DNA of 64,000 bases from NCBI GenBank assembly GCA_964495885.1, contig CAZBWO010000005.1:127409-191408 (forward strand). The letters run 5' to 3'. The translations under genes were made by a program, and so were the position numbers. Under the pieces are notes generated by a model. The model was not told where the DNA came from. It worked only from the letters and a program-made list of their open reading frames with translations, and made no database searches. The stretch's first letter is position 1, and each line of letters begins with the position of its first letter. Origin of the DNA: PALG01 sp964495885. GTDB taxonomy: Bacteria; Bacteroidota; Bacteroidia; Flavobacteriales; Flavobacteriaceae. Positions 40,587 to 49,701 of the stretch are shown here, in pieces.

Positions 40587-42853
40587 GGCCTCTCTAAATT
40601 ATAGGTTACGTGGTAATTGGTTGCAGAACTTCCGCCCACATAAATATCAAAAGCCCCTTCTTCAACAACCCATTCTCCTTTTAGATTATAGAAACCCAAT
40701 GCTGATTTGTCAAGCTGAAAACTCACGGTTTTAGTTTCCCCCTTTTTTAAAGCCACCATCTTAAACCCTTTTAATTCTTTAACGGGTCTTGCAACACTTG
40801 CGAATTTATCATGAATATATAGCTGTACAACCTCTTTTCCGTCATACGCCCCGGTATTTGTTAATACTACGGAAACAGTTACCTTGTCTTCAGCAGCATT
40901 GCTTGGTTGAACCTTAAGATTTTCATATTTAAATTGTGTATAGCTAAGTCCGTAACCAAAAGGATACAAGGGGTCATTGGATTCATCGCTGTAATGGGTC
41001 CAAAACACCAAACCAGGTTGCGGTTCTTCATTTCGGCCTGTTTTTTTGTGATTGTAATAGATAGGGACTTGACCCACACTTCTTGGAAAGGTCATAGGTA
41101 GTTTCCCACTAGGGTTATAGTCTCCATAAAGTACTTGCGCAATAGCATGCCCAGCTTGGCTTCCCAGGTGCCAAGCCTCCACAATGGCAGGAATGTTTTC
41201 TGAAGCCCAAGGAATGGTCAAAGGCCTTCCATTGTTTAATACCAACACAATGTTTGGGTTTACATCATGTACTGCTTCCAAAAGGGCTTGTTGCACTCCG
41301 GGTAGCCCAATATTGGTTCTACTTCGGCCCTCTCCGCTCATAAAGCCAATTTCTCCTAAAACCATCACAACTACATCGGCACTTTTAGCGACCGAAACAG
41401 CTTCCGAAAAACCACTCATATCATCGTAATTAAGAGCGGGTTCCATAATAAAAGAAGTTTCGCCTACAGTTACATCGGCACCTTTGGCATAAGACAGGGT
41501 ATTTCCATCATACGCTTGCATACCTTCCAATACTGAAACAGCGGTGTTGGCATCGGCGGCCAATCTCCAACTGCCCAACGGACTGTCTTTATCATTTGCC
41601 AAAGCCCCAATTAAAGTGATTTTCAACCCTTGCTTTTTCAACGGAAGTAATTGTTGCTCATTTTTGAGCAAAACGATTGATTTTTTCGCCATATCAAGGA
41701 CGGCATCGTGATTTTTGGATGCATTTATCACATTTTTTTCCAATGCTTCATTACAATACCTGTAAGGATCATCAAACAAACCCAATTCAAACTTTACACG
41801 AAGAATCCGTTTTACTGCATCATTGATGATACTTTCCTCAATTTTTCCTTCCAGCACCAAACTTTTAAGGTGATTCACATATAGATAGGATTCCATATCC
41901 ATATCACAGCCAGCCTCAGCAGCCAAAAAAGCAGCAGTTTTCCCGTCTTTAGCATAACCATGTGGGATCATTTCCCCAATAGAGCCCCAATCTGAAACTA
42001 CAAATCCATCAAAGTCCCATTGTCCTTTTAGGATATCCCTTTGCAGAAAAGAATTCCCGGTTGCGGGCACGCCATTTAATTGATTAAAAGAATTCATAAA
42101 CGTACGAACACCTGCATCTTTTGCTGCTTTAAAAGGTGGTAAAACCACATTATAAAAAGTATCTGGACCTATGTCTACTGTATTGTAATCTTTTCCAGCT
42201 TCGGAAAAGCCATATCCAGCAAAGTGTTTTGCACAGGCCACAATGGTATTCGTTGCCGCAAGATCATCTCCCTGAAAACCTTTTACCCTAGCCTCAGCAA
42301 TTAAACTTCCCAAATAGGGATCTTCCCCGGCACCTTCCATTACCCGTCCCCAACGGGCGTCCCTCGAAATATCTATCATTGGGGCAAAGGTCCAGTTGAT
42401 ACCAGTTGCGGCAGCTTCCGCAGCAGCTACAGCAGCAGAATTTTGAATGGCCTCCAAATCCCAACTAGCCGCTTCAGCAAGCGGAATGGGACTTATGGTC
42501 TTGAGTCCGTGAATCACATCAAATCCAAAAATAAGCGGGATTCCCAGTCTAGTTTCTTCCACGGCTATTTTTTGAATTTTCCGCACATTTTCAACCCCTC
42601 TAATATTCAACATAGAGCCTACCAACCCCTTTTTAAGGTTTTCATATTTTTCGGCTTGATTTCCTTCGGAAGGAGCAGGGCCGGTAACGTCCCAAAAACC
42701 ATTGTATTGATTCATTTGCCCTATTTTTTCTTCAAGGGTCATAAGGGACAGTACAGAATCTACCTTTTGCTCAATAAGGTTTTGCTGGGCATTTGATTTT
42801 AGAGGATTCATGAGTAAGATTATCACAAGGAAATAGAGAAGCTTTTTCATCAT
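40583..42853 (-). CDS. bglX: Glycoside hydrolase family 3 beta-glucosidase (BglX-like)
   Basis: A 756-residue exported enzyme with signal peptide MMKKLLYFLVIILLMNPLKSNA. The N-terminal TIM barrel contains RWGRVMEGAGEDPYL, HFAGYG and the nucleophile region GFVVSDWGSIGEM (about 285). The alpha/beta sandwich (about 400-620) has VMVLGEIGFMSGEGRSR, and a fibronectin III-like domain closes the protein (about 670-750). The architecture and length match periplasmic BglX, which hydrolyses oligosaccharides with terminal beta-glucosyl residues. There is no SusC/D pair beside it, so it is not obviously part of a polysaccharide utilisation locus. Confidence 0.94.
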   Translation of the reverse strand: MMKKLLYFLVIILLMNPLKSNAQQNLIEQKVDSVLSLMTLEEKIGQMNQYNGFWDVTGPAPSEGNQAEKYENLKKGLVGSMLNIRGVENVRKIQKIAVEETRLGIPLIFGFDVIHGLKTISPIPLAEAASWDLEAIQNSAAVAAAEAAATGINWTFAPMIDISRDARWGRVMEGAGEDPYLGSLIAEARVKGFQGDDLAATNTIVACAKHFAGYGFSEAGKDYNTVDIGPDTFYNVVLPPFKAAKDAGVRTFMNSFNQLNGVPATGNSFLQRDILKGQWDFDGFVVSDWGSIGEMIPHGYAKDGKTAAFLAAEAGCDMDMESYLYVNHLKSLVLEGKIEESIINDAVKRILRVKFELGLFDDPYRYCNEALEKNVINASKNHDAVLDMAKKSIVLLKNEQQLLPLKKQGLKITLIGALANDKDSPLGSWRLAADANTAVSVLEGMQAYDGNTLSYAKGADVTVGETSFIMEPALNYDDMSGFSEAVSVAKSADVVVMVLGEIGFMSGEGRSRTNIGLPGVQQALLEAVHDVNPNIVLVLNNGRPLTIPWASENIPAIVEAWHLGSQAGHAIAQVLYGDYNPSGKLPMTFPRSVGQVPIYYNHKKTGRNEEPQPGLVFWTHYSDESNDPLYPFGYGLSYTQFKYENLKVQPSNAAEDKVTVSVVLTNTGAYDGKEVVQLYIHDKFASVARPVKELKGFKMVALKKGETKTVSFQLDKSALGFYNLKGEWVVEEGAFDIYVGGSSATNYHVTYNLERP

Positions 42854-42884
42854 TTAAAATTTTGATGCTTCCTTAAAGATACGG

Positions 42885-43823
42885 CTAAGTGTTTTTAAAT
42901 TTTAAAAAAACCTGACTTTCTTTTTCAAGTGATCTAGAGTGGTTAAAGAAGATGTCCTTTTCCTTGAAAACAGCATGAATTACATACTGGGTACCCTTAA
43001 AATAAGATGCTTTTACGGTAGCTTTAATAGGCGTGGAATTTTTGGAAGTTTTAATCTCATGAGGGAGCCAAAATTTTTTGGGAAAACCTGACGCAGGAAT
43101 ATTTTTAGTGACTTCTCCAAAAAAACTAGCCTGATAAGTATTTTCGGGATGATTAAAGATTTTTTCAGGATGGTCTAACCGCTCTTGAATACCTCCTTTT
43201 AGCATAAGGATTCGATCTGAAAAGGCCAATGCCTCTTCTGCATCATGCGTGGCAGTGATACAGGAAATCTGTTCTTTTTTTAGGAACTCAAATAGGTTTC
43301 GCCGAAGTTGATTCTTTTTAAAACTATCAATATGACTGAACGGCTCGTCCAAGAGTAGCAGCTTTGGAGTCTTCGCAAGCGATTTGGCTAATGCCACCCT
43401 TTGTTTTTGACCGCCGCTTAAATGTTTTACCATGGTTTCGGAAAAATCTTCCAAAGAAACCACCCTTAATAGCTCTTTTACCCTTTTTTGGTCTGAAAAT
43501 AAATTTATACGGGAAAGGTGGGTGGCAACATTCTCTGAAACTTTAGTGTAGGGCATAACGTTAGGATCCTGGGCGACCAATTTCATAAATTCCTCCCCCG
43601 GAATTAAATTGAAATTAGGCCCTAACAATTCTTTGTCTCCCCAGTAAATGGAACCTTTTTCTAGATGTAGTAATCCATAAATAAGATGTAGTAATGTAGA
43701 TTTTCCGCAGCCACTCTCCCCTAAGATTGCAATATGCTCACCCTTGGCTAGCTCAAGATGTATATCTTTTAAAACAGGAACTTCTTGATATGAGAATTCC
43801 TCTATGTCTATACGTAAAGTCAT
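42885..43823 (-). CDS. ABC transporter ATP-binding protein without neighbouring permease
   Basis: 312 residues. Walker A GESGCGKST (about 35-43), Q-loop VAQDPNV (about 82), signature LSGGQKQR (about 132), Walker B LLLLDEPFSHID (about 153) and switch His in TATHDAEEA (about 190) are complete. Residues about 230-312 form an extra C-terminal region resembling the regulatory TOBE domain of PotA/MalK-type importers. The closest type by pattern is an iron/thiamine/polyamine importer ATPase. No permease or binding protein gene is adjacent, so it must pair with products encoded elsewhere. Confidence 0.88.
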   Translation of the reverse strand: MTLRIDIEEFSYQEVPVLKDIHLELAKGEHIAILGESGCGKSTLLHLIYGLLHLEKGSIYWGDKELLGPNFNLIPGEEFMKLVAQDPNVMPYTKVSENVATHLSRINLFSDQKRVKELLRVVSLEDFSETMVKHLSGGQKQRVALAKSLAKTPKLLLLDEPFSHIDSFKKNQLRRNLFEFLKKEQISCITATHDAEEALAFSDRILMLKGGIQERLDHPEKIFNHPENTYQASFFGEVTKNIPASGFPKKFWLPHEIKTSKNSTPIKATVKASYFKGTQYVIHAVFKEKDIFFNHSRSLEKESQVFLKFKNT

Positions 43824-43829
43824 GTAGTG

Positions 43830-43875
43830 AAAAAGCCGCTAAGGAATCAATTTTAAACGGAACTTAGCAGCTTTT
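43830..43875 (-). terminator. Probable terminator after the prolyl oligopeptidase gene
   Basis: AAAAGCCGCTAAG (43831-43843) and CTTAGCAGCTTTT (43863-43875) are inverted repeats with one mismatch. On the minus strand the stem ends in CTTTTTC. The T-run is short, so confidence is moderate. Confidence 0.6.
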
Positions 43876-43894
43876 AATAATTTTAAAAAATCCC

Positions 43895-46054
43895 TTATTG
43901 TTTAAGTCCGTCGTTGACTTTTTCAGGGAGTACCTCATAGCCCATATTATAGAGGGTAAAGGCAAAAATATCTGCATATTGTTCAATAGTCTTGCTAACA
44001 GGTGTCCCAGCGCCATGCCCGGCATCTGTTTCAATACGTATGAGCACGGGGTTATTACCAACATGCTTTTCTTGCAATTCGGCAGCAAATTTGAAGCTAT
44101 GTGCGGGCACCACCCTATCATCATGGTCGCCAGTTGTAATTAAAGTAGCTGGATAAGTGGTTCCTTCAACCACATTGTGAACAGGGGAATATCCTTTAAG
44201 GTACTCAAACATTTCCTTATTGTCTTCTGAAGTTCCGTAGTCGTATGCCCATCCAGCACCCGCTGTAAAGGTATGGTAGCGCAACATGTCTAAAACCCCA
44301 ACGGCGGGTAACGCCACTTGCATTAAATCTGGCCTTTGCGTCATTACAGCACCTACTAGCAGTCCGCCATTTGAGCCTCCTCTAATGGCAAGGTATTCTT
44401 TGGAGGTATAATTGTTTTCTATAAGATATTCTGCGGCGGCAATAAAATCATCAAAAACATTTTGTTTTTTCATTTGCGTTCCAGCTTTATGCCATTCTTT
44501 TCCGTATTCTCCACCTCCACGAATATTAGGAACGGCATAAACACCTCCTTGTTCAAGCCAAACAGCATTTGTAATGCTAAATGATGGGGTAAGGCTAATA
44601 TTGAATCCTCCATATCCATACAGGATGGTTGGGTTTTTCCCATTCATTTTAAGGCCTTTCTTATAAGTGATGATCATGGGAACCTTTGTCCCATCCTTAG
44701 AAGTGAAAAATACTTGTTTGCTTTCGTAATTTTCAGGGTCAAAGTCTATTTTAGGCTTTCTATAGAGTGTAGATTCTCCAGAATCCATATCAAATTTATA
44801 GATGCTTCCTGGGGTGGTATAGTTGGTAAAAGAATAATACAACTCTGTTTCCTCTTTTTTGGCACCAAAGCCACCTGCACTACCAATTCCGGGCAATTCT
44901 ATTTCCCTAACGAGGTTTCCGTCAAAGTCATATTGGAATACTTTTGAAATAGCATCTACCATATATTCAGCAAAAATATATTTTCCGCCAGTAGATGGAG
45001 TAAGTACATTTTCGGTTTCTGGAATGACGTCTACCCATTTTTCTGGCGTGGGGTTAGCTGCATCTACTTTTACGATTTTTCGATTAGGTGCATCTAGATT
45101 TGTAGATAAATACAAAGTGCTTCCCCAATTTTCGATTACAAAAGTGTCGCTATCAGTATGATCCAAAATTGTTACAAATCCTTTTTGCGGAGCCTCCAAG
45201 TCCATTAAAAACAATTTGTTTCCAGAGGTAGCAACACTTGCCGTTACTACTAGGTATTTATTGTCTTCGGTGACATAGCCGCCTATATAACGGTGTTTTT
45301 CTTCAGGAGTTCCTCCAAACACTAAAATATCGTCATTTTGGGGCGTTCCCAATTTATGATAATACAATTTATGCTGATCTGTCTTTGCAGAAAGCTCGCT
45401 TCCTTCGGGCTTATCATAACTTGAATAATAGAACCCTTCATTTCCTTTCCACGAAAGCCCACTGAACTTTACATCCACAAGGGTATCTTCCGTAATGGCT
45501 TTTGTTTCTACATCCATGACCAGCACTTTTCTCCAGTCACTTCCCCCTTCAGAGATACTATAAGCTGCAATTTTTCCATCTTCCGAAAAACTAAGGTTTC
45601 CTAGAGAAGTAGTTCCATCCTTGCTAAACTTATTGGGATCTAGAAAAACCTCTGCGGTAGAAGGATCATCTCCAGTTTTGTAACGATACACCACATACTG
45701 GTTTTGTAAGCCATCATTTTTAAAGAAATAGGTATACGCCCCTTCTTTGTAGGGAGCTCCAATTTTTTCATAATTCCAGAGGGTGGTAAGCCGCTCTTTG
45801 AGTTCGCTTCTAAAGGGAATTGTATCAAGGTATTCGAAAGTAACTTCGTTTTGGGATTTTACCCAAGCTTCGGTTTCTTTGCTTCTGTCATCTTCAAGCC
45901 AACGATAGGGGTCTGGGACTTCGGTGCCAAAATAAGTGGTCACAGTATCCACTTTTTTGGTAGTAGGGTACGTCACGTTAATAGGGTCTTTTTTTTGGGT
46001 TTCTGCACAGCTGAACAGCACAAATGCAATAAGGGCAAATAACGAATATTTCAT
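43895..46054 (-). CDS. Prolyl oligopeptidase family (S9) serine peptidase
   Basis: 719 residues with an N-terminal lipoprotein-like signal (MKYSLFALIAFVLFSC, Cys16). A seven-bladed beta-propeller (about 80-430) precedes the alpha/beta hydrolase domain. Catalytic residues are visible as Ser in IRGGSNGGLLVGAVM (about 555), Asp in GDHDDRVVPAHS (about 640) and His in DAGHGAGTPVSK (about 675). YPTTKKVDTVTTYFGTEV, close to the N-terminus, is a family landmark. The enzyme cleaves short peptides after proline. Its location would be periplasmic or anchored on a membrane. It is followed by a terminator and stands alone. Confidence 0.95.
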   Translation of the reverse strand: MKYSLFALIAFVLFSCAETQKKDPINVTYPTTKKVDTVTTYFGTEVPDPYRWLEDDRSKETEAWVKSQNEVTFEYLDTIPFRSELKERLTTLWNYEKIGAPYKEGAYTYFFKNDGLQNQYVVYRYKTGDDPSTAEVFLDPNKFSKDGTTSLGNLSFSEDGKIAAYSISEGGSDWRKVLVMDVETKAITEDTLVDVKFSGLSWKGNEGFYYSSYDKPEGSELSAKTDQHKLYYHKLGTPQNDDILVFGGTPEEKHRYIGGYVTEDNKYLVVTASVATSGNKLFLMDLEAPQKGFVTILDHTDSDTFVIENWGSTLYLSTNLDAPNRKIVKVDAANPTPEKWVDVIPETENVLTPSTGGKYIFAEYMVDAISKVFQYDFDGNLVREIELPGIGSAGGFGAKKEETELYYSFTNYTTPGSIYKFDMDSGESTLYRKPKIDFDPENYESKQVFFTSKDGTKVPMIITYKKGLKMNGKNPTILYGYGGFNISLTPSFSITNAVWLEQGGVYAVPNIRGGGEYGKEWHKAGTQMKKQNVFDDFIAAAEYLIENNYTSKEYLAIRGGSNGGLLVGAVMTQRPDLMQVALPAVGVLDMLRYHTFTAGAGWAYDYGTSEDNKEMFEYLKGYSPVHNVVEGTTYPATLITTGDHDDRVVPAHSFKFAAELQEKHVGNNPVLIRIETDAGHGAGTPVSKTIEQYADIFAFTLYNMGYEVLPEKVNDGLKQ

Positions 46055-46113
46055 TCTCGAAAATTTAAAGTATAAAGGTACTAAAAGTTCCTCTTGAATT
46101 GAAGCAAAGAACC

Positions 46114-46497
46114 TTAGTACTTAAAGATAGGCCTATATGCCTTCCAATATTTATAAATAAGAATTGTATTCAATAAGACAATGATTATGGCGGGTAGAAT
46201 ATCTGAAATATTTAAAAATAGATGAAACAATAAAATATTTAATGATATTGGCGCTAACAATAGCAATGCAAACGCAACCCACTTTCTTAATAAAAGGAGG
46301 AGACCAATCAACACCTCTAAAAACCCTAGAAAAGGTAAGACATAGCCAGTAGCCGAAAGGGAATTCATAAAACTGGATGCCTCTTGGGGTAGCTCTGGCT
46401 GCGGAAGAAAACCAAATTGAAAAAACTTATGAAGTCCAAATACAATTAGTATCAAGGCCAATAAAAAGCCTACTATTTTGGTAAAAGTTGCATTCAT
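46114..46497 (-). CDS. DoxX-like membrane protein (copy 1)
   Basis: 127 residues with four hydrophobic helices, matching the DoxX/SURF4-like family. Landmarks are VFGLHKFFQF (helix 1), LPFLGFLEVLIGLLLLLRKW (helix 2-3) and LAPISLNILLFHLFL (helix 3-4). The end is IYKYWKAYRPIFKY. DoxX proteins are linked to quinone or thiol oxidation, but members of this group lack an assigned activity. A second, clearly related copy lies at 49702-50124, and the two flank the cytochrome and FG-GAP genes. A terminator separates copy 1 from the FG-GAP gene. Confidence 0.85.
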   Translation of the reverse strand: MNATFTKIVGFLLALILIVFGLHKFFQFGFLPQPELPQEASSFMNSLSATGYVLPFLGFLEVLIGLLLLLRKWVAFALLLLAPISLNILLFHLFLNISDILPAIIIVLLNTILIYKYWKAYRPIFKY

Positions 46498-46533
46498 GGC
46501 TAGTGTTTTTTTTGTGGGTATACATAAAGATAC

Positions 46534-46571
46534 AAAAAAAAACCGTTAGCAATTCACTAACGGTTTTTGTA
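46534..46571 (-). terminator. Intrinsic terminator after the FG-GAP/T9SS gene
   Basis: AAACCGTTAG and CTAACGGTTT are perfect 10-base inverted repeats around a 7-base loop. On the minus strand they are followed by a run of eight or more Ts (A-run near 46534-46542). A short T-run on the plus side would also support the opposite direction. Confidence 0.88.
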
Positions 46572-46591
46572 CGATTTATAGCCCTGAAAAG

Positions 46592-48202
46592 TTATCTTTT
46601 AATAATCTTTTGGGTTTTGGTTTGTTCCCCATCGTAAACTTTAAGGATGTAGTTCCCGGAAGCAAGTGTAGAAACATCTATGGAAGCATTTTTAATAGTG
46701 CTTGCCATAATAAGCTTCCCTTGAAGGTCATAAATTGCGAATGCCGGATTATTGAAGTCCTCTATTTGAGAAAGATTAATGATATCATCCACAGGGTTTG
46801 GATATACAACTAAGGAATTTGTTTCAAAGTCTTGTGTTCCTAAAACAGTAGAGCCTTCCACAACTGTTAATACTTGGTTTACAGCAACGTCATCTAGCGT
46901 GTCTACAATTCCAGAAGGCCAAGTAATGGTAATGTTGGTTATTTCGGTATCTGCCCCCAGCCCAAAGTGGGTGTTAAGGGTGCTCATGAACCTAAATCCT
47001 TCACCGCTTCTTACATCCCTAATCTGGGATCCTAGCGCAGATGTAACTTTTACACGTGCCCCAATACCATTTCGGTTGCTTTCCACTCCTTCCGTATTGA
47101 TTGTAATCCAATTATTAGCATTTCCTCCATTTACATAGATGTTTCCTCCAGTGAAGCCATCAATAAACCCGTCGTTATTGAGGTCTCCAAAAGATCCGTT
47201 GTTACTAGGCAGTGCTCCACTAACTAAAGTAAAGGTCATGTCGCCGTTATTGAAAAGGATATTTCCGTTGGAAATAATATCGGCGAACCCATCATTGTCT
47301 AAATCATAGGTACAGTTTTCAATACCAACAGCGGTAAGGAGTTCAATTCCGTTTGGCGTTGCAACCACGGTGAAGGTTCCGTCTCCGTTATTTATTTTAA
47401 GTTTGTGGGGAGCACCGTTGTCACTACTTCCAACGAACACATCCATGTCTCCATCATTGTCAAAATCAGCCCAAGCAGAAGACCATGTTTGCATTTGATC
47501 CTTAAGGCCGGCAGACTCTCCAATTTCAGTAAATGTACCGGATCCGTCGTTTTCGTGAAGTTCATCTTCACTTCTTTCATTTAGGTTTCCACTTACGTTA
47601 CATTTCGCATTAAACATGTCCATATCCCCATCATTATCAAAATCAATCCAAACAGAACCATAGTGTCCTCCAGAAGGATAGTCGCCTATTCCCCCTTGGA
47701 AAAAAGTTAGGTTGCCAGAACCATCATTGATATAATAAACATTTGGTTCAACGTCGTGGCATACAAAGGCGTCAAGATTCCCATCGTTGTTGATGTCAAC
47801 AAAATTTGAACGCTGTGAAAAGACAAATTGAGGGTAACTAATTTCGGTGTAGGCACTACCGTTTCCGTTGGCCTTCATAAATGTTACACCACTACCACCT
47901 CCATAGAGTAGGTCTGTATATCCATTATCATCGAAATCTGCAGCTGCTAAACTCCAAGAAGGACCGTTATCTGCAGGGTCTGTGGTAATATTGGCTTCTG
48001 TAAATCCACCGCCGCTTTGCTGATAGAAAATTTGGATATTGGTACCTGTAACAGATACAATATCATCCAAGTAGTCACCATTCATGTCTACAACGGCACG
48101 TTCTGTACCAGAGGTAGGAATAGATTGTGTGGTAAAGCTAACCTGTGCATTTCCAACAGATAGAAATGCTAGTAGCAACATTGTTAAAATAATTTTTTTC
48201 AT
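46592..48202 (-). CDS. FG-GAP/VCBS repeat protein with ASPIC/UnbV domain and T9SS type A sorting domain
   Basis: 536 residues. The signal peptide is MKKIILTMLLLAFLSVGNA. Six or more FG-GAP-type repeats with calcium-binding loops (DFDDNGYTDLLYGG, DINNDGNLDAFV, DFDNDGDMDMF, DFDNDGDMDVFVGS) fold as a beta-propeller. An ASPIC/UnbV domain (about 370-445, GIGARVKVTSALGSQIRDV, ITWPSGIVDTL) follows. The last 70 residues (VVYPNPVDDIINL ... YILKVYDGEQTKTQKIIKR) form the T9SS Por-secretion tail, so the protein is secreted or surface-attached. It is 28 bases downstream of the diheme cytochrome gene and should be co-transcribed with it. Confidence 0.93.
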   Translation of the reverse strand: MKKIILTMLLLAFLSVGNAQVSFTTQSIPTSGTERAVVDMNGDYLDDIVSVTGTNIQIFYQQSGGGFTEANITTDPADNGPSWSLAAADFDDNGYTDLLYGGGSGVTFMKANGNGSAYTEISYPQFVFSQRSNFVDINNDGNLDAFVCHDVEPNVYYINDGSGNLTFFQGGIGDYPSGGHYGSVWIDFDNDGDMDMFNAKCNVSGNLNERSEDELHENDGSGTFTEIGESAGLKDQMQTWSSAWADFDNDGDMDVFVGSSDNGAPHKLKINNGDGTFTVVATPNGIELLTAVGIENCTYDLDNDGFADIISNGNILFNNGDMTFTLVSGALPSNNGSFGDLNNDGFIDGFTGGNIYVNGGNANNWITINTEGVESNRNGIGARVKVTSALGSQIRDVRSGEGFRFMSTLNTHFGLGADTEITNITITWPSGIVDTLDDVAVNQVLTVVEGSTVLGTQDFETNSLVVYPNPVDDIINLSQIEDFNNPAFAIYDLQGKLIMASTIKNASIDVSTLASGNYILKVYDGEQTKTQKIIKR

Positions 48203-48230
48203 AAGGGATGTTTTGTATTAAAATCTATAG

Positions 48231-49637
48231 TTAGTCGCAGGTTACATCCAGCGAGTTAATCCAATCTGTTAAAAGTGCTACGAATTCATCATGGGCAATG
48301 CTTCTTCCAACCATTGGCATTCTAAACTCTTCTTCCGAAGTAGCAACCCTATAAAGCATGATAGAGCTTTCTGCATCACCAGGAACCACCAATGTAGTTT
48401 CGTCATATCCAGGAATTGTCATGTCTGGAGTTACACAAACACCTAGATTTTCATAGATGGTACTCTCCCGGAATGCCAAGCGAAGCTCACGTGCGCCACA
48501 ATGCCCTCCATCTACGTGACAGTGCGCACAATTAATATCTACATATGATCGTAGTCTAAGTTCAATATCTTCGGAAGTGTCTTCCCAGTTGATAACGGTT
48601 TGAATGCTTCCGGGAAGGGAATTGGATAGGTAGCCAGCCTCAATCCATTTTTGAAGCTGATTTGTAGTTCCGTCTCCATATTCATAATCTCCATTAAGGT
48701 TCTGTGGCTTGGGCCCGATGGGGGTAGGCAACTTATAGGATTTATGGCAGATTAAGCATTCTGAAGCAGAGGGAATACGATAGGTAATAGACTTTGTTTC
48801 CCCTTCATGTACCCATTCAATTGGAACATTTTGGCCATACCCTTCGGTATCCAACAATGCTTCCTGTTGGGCTTCATCCCAAATGTAATCTGCAAACATC
48901 CATTCGCCCCCCTTTTTAATAAGCAAACGCGTTTCTATACGTTTTGTCGTATTGGACGGTAACACATTATCATAGTAAAATGTTTTCCCCAAAATGGTGC
49001 TTTCAGGAAAATTAAGAATATCCCCGTCACTTACATAATTTGCAGCCACTCCTTTAGGCATCCAAACAAAGCGTTGTTTGTGCGCATAATCTGTAAATAG
49101 CGTGCTGATGGGCTCATAGGGAATGACAGTTGGCACTAATTCAAGATCAAAGAGCTCTCCGTAGAAAAAGTTATAATCTGATAATTTTGGGTAGGGCAAT
49201 TCCCCCAAATTTATTTCGATGGGTTTAAATATTTTTATGGAAACTTGGCCAGAAGCACAACTTAATCCTTCGGCATCACAGACCGTATATTCAAAAGAAT
49301 CTGTTTCGGTATAGGTTGTACTTGCGGTATATTGCAATACGTCATCTAACAGGTTGGCAGGAGTATCATTGATATCAACCACTTCAACAGAACCAGTACC
49401 CATAGCGCTAATAGTCACGGTACCATCAGTGGGAATATTGGTGTCATTTTCAAAAACACTTATAAAAAGCGATTCATCTTGAAAAGTTTCTCCAGCATCT
49501 GCTTCAATCGTAATATTGATTGGCACATAATCGTCATCATCTGTATTAGCAATAGGCGAGTCATCATCAGACTTACAAGCGAAAAATAACGCTAAAAGCA
49601 ACATCGTTACACCTATGTAATAATAGGATTTTTTCAT
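48231..49637 (-). CDS. Diheme c-type cytochrome lipoprotein (SO2930/HNE_0200-like)
   Basis: 468 residues with a lipoprotein signal (MKKSYYYIGVTMLLLALFFAC, Cys21) followed by KSDDDSP, an acidic stretch like the surface lipoprotein export signal. Residues about 40-140 form a cadherin-like domain. The core begins with PYPKLSDYNFF and contains ISTLFTDYAHKQRFVWMP, which match the SO2930/HNE_0200 family. Two haem-attachment motifs are visible: CLICH (294-298) and CAHCH (370-374). It is probably an outer-membrane electron carrier, but its partner and substrate are unknown. It lies upstream of the FG-GAP gene and 64 bases after the second DoxX gene. Confidence 0.85.
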   Translation of the reverse strand: MKKSYYYIGVTMLLLALFFACKSDDDSPIANTDDDDYVPINITIEADAGETFQDESLFISVFENDTNIPTDGTVTISAMGTGSVEVVDINDTPANLLDDVLQYTASTTYTETDSFEYTVCDAEGLSCASGQVSIKIFKPIEINLGELPYPKLSDYNFFYGELFDLELVPTVIPYEPISTLFTDYAHKQRFVWMPKGVAANYVSDGDILNFPESTILGKTFYYDNVLPSNTTKRIETRLLIKKGGEWMFADYIWDEAQQEALLDTEGYGQNVPIEWVHEGETKSITYRIPSASECLICHKSYKLPTPIGPKPQNLNGDYEYGDGTTNQLQKWIEAGYLSNSLPGSIQTVINWEDTSEDIELRLRSYVDINCAHCHVDGGHCGARELRLAFRESTIYENLGVCVTPDMTIPGYDETTLVVPGDAESSIMLYRVATSEEEFRMPMVGRSIAHDEFVALLTDWINSLDVTCD

Positions 49638-49701
49638 TAATAAGGGATTAGCAATTTTTAAAACTGCCCTAAATGTAATAAAAAGTTGTTTATTTAGAGA
49701 T

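Noticed and set aside
46592..48202. Tandem DNA repeats in the FG-GAP gene as a repeat array
   Set aside because: The repeats are protein-level calcium-loop repeats with diverged codons, not direct DNA repeats.
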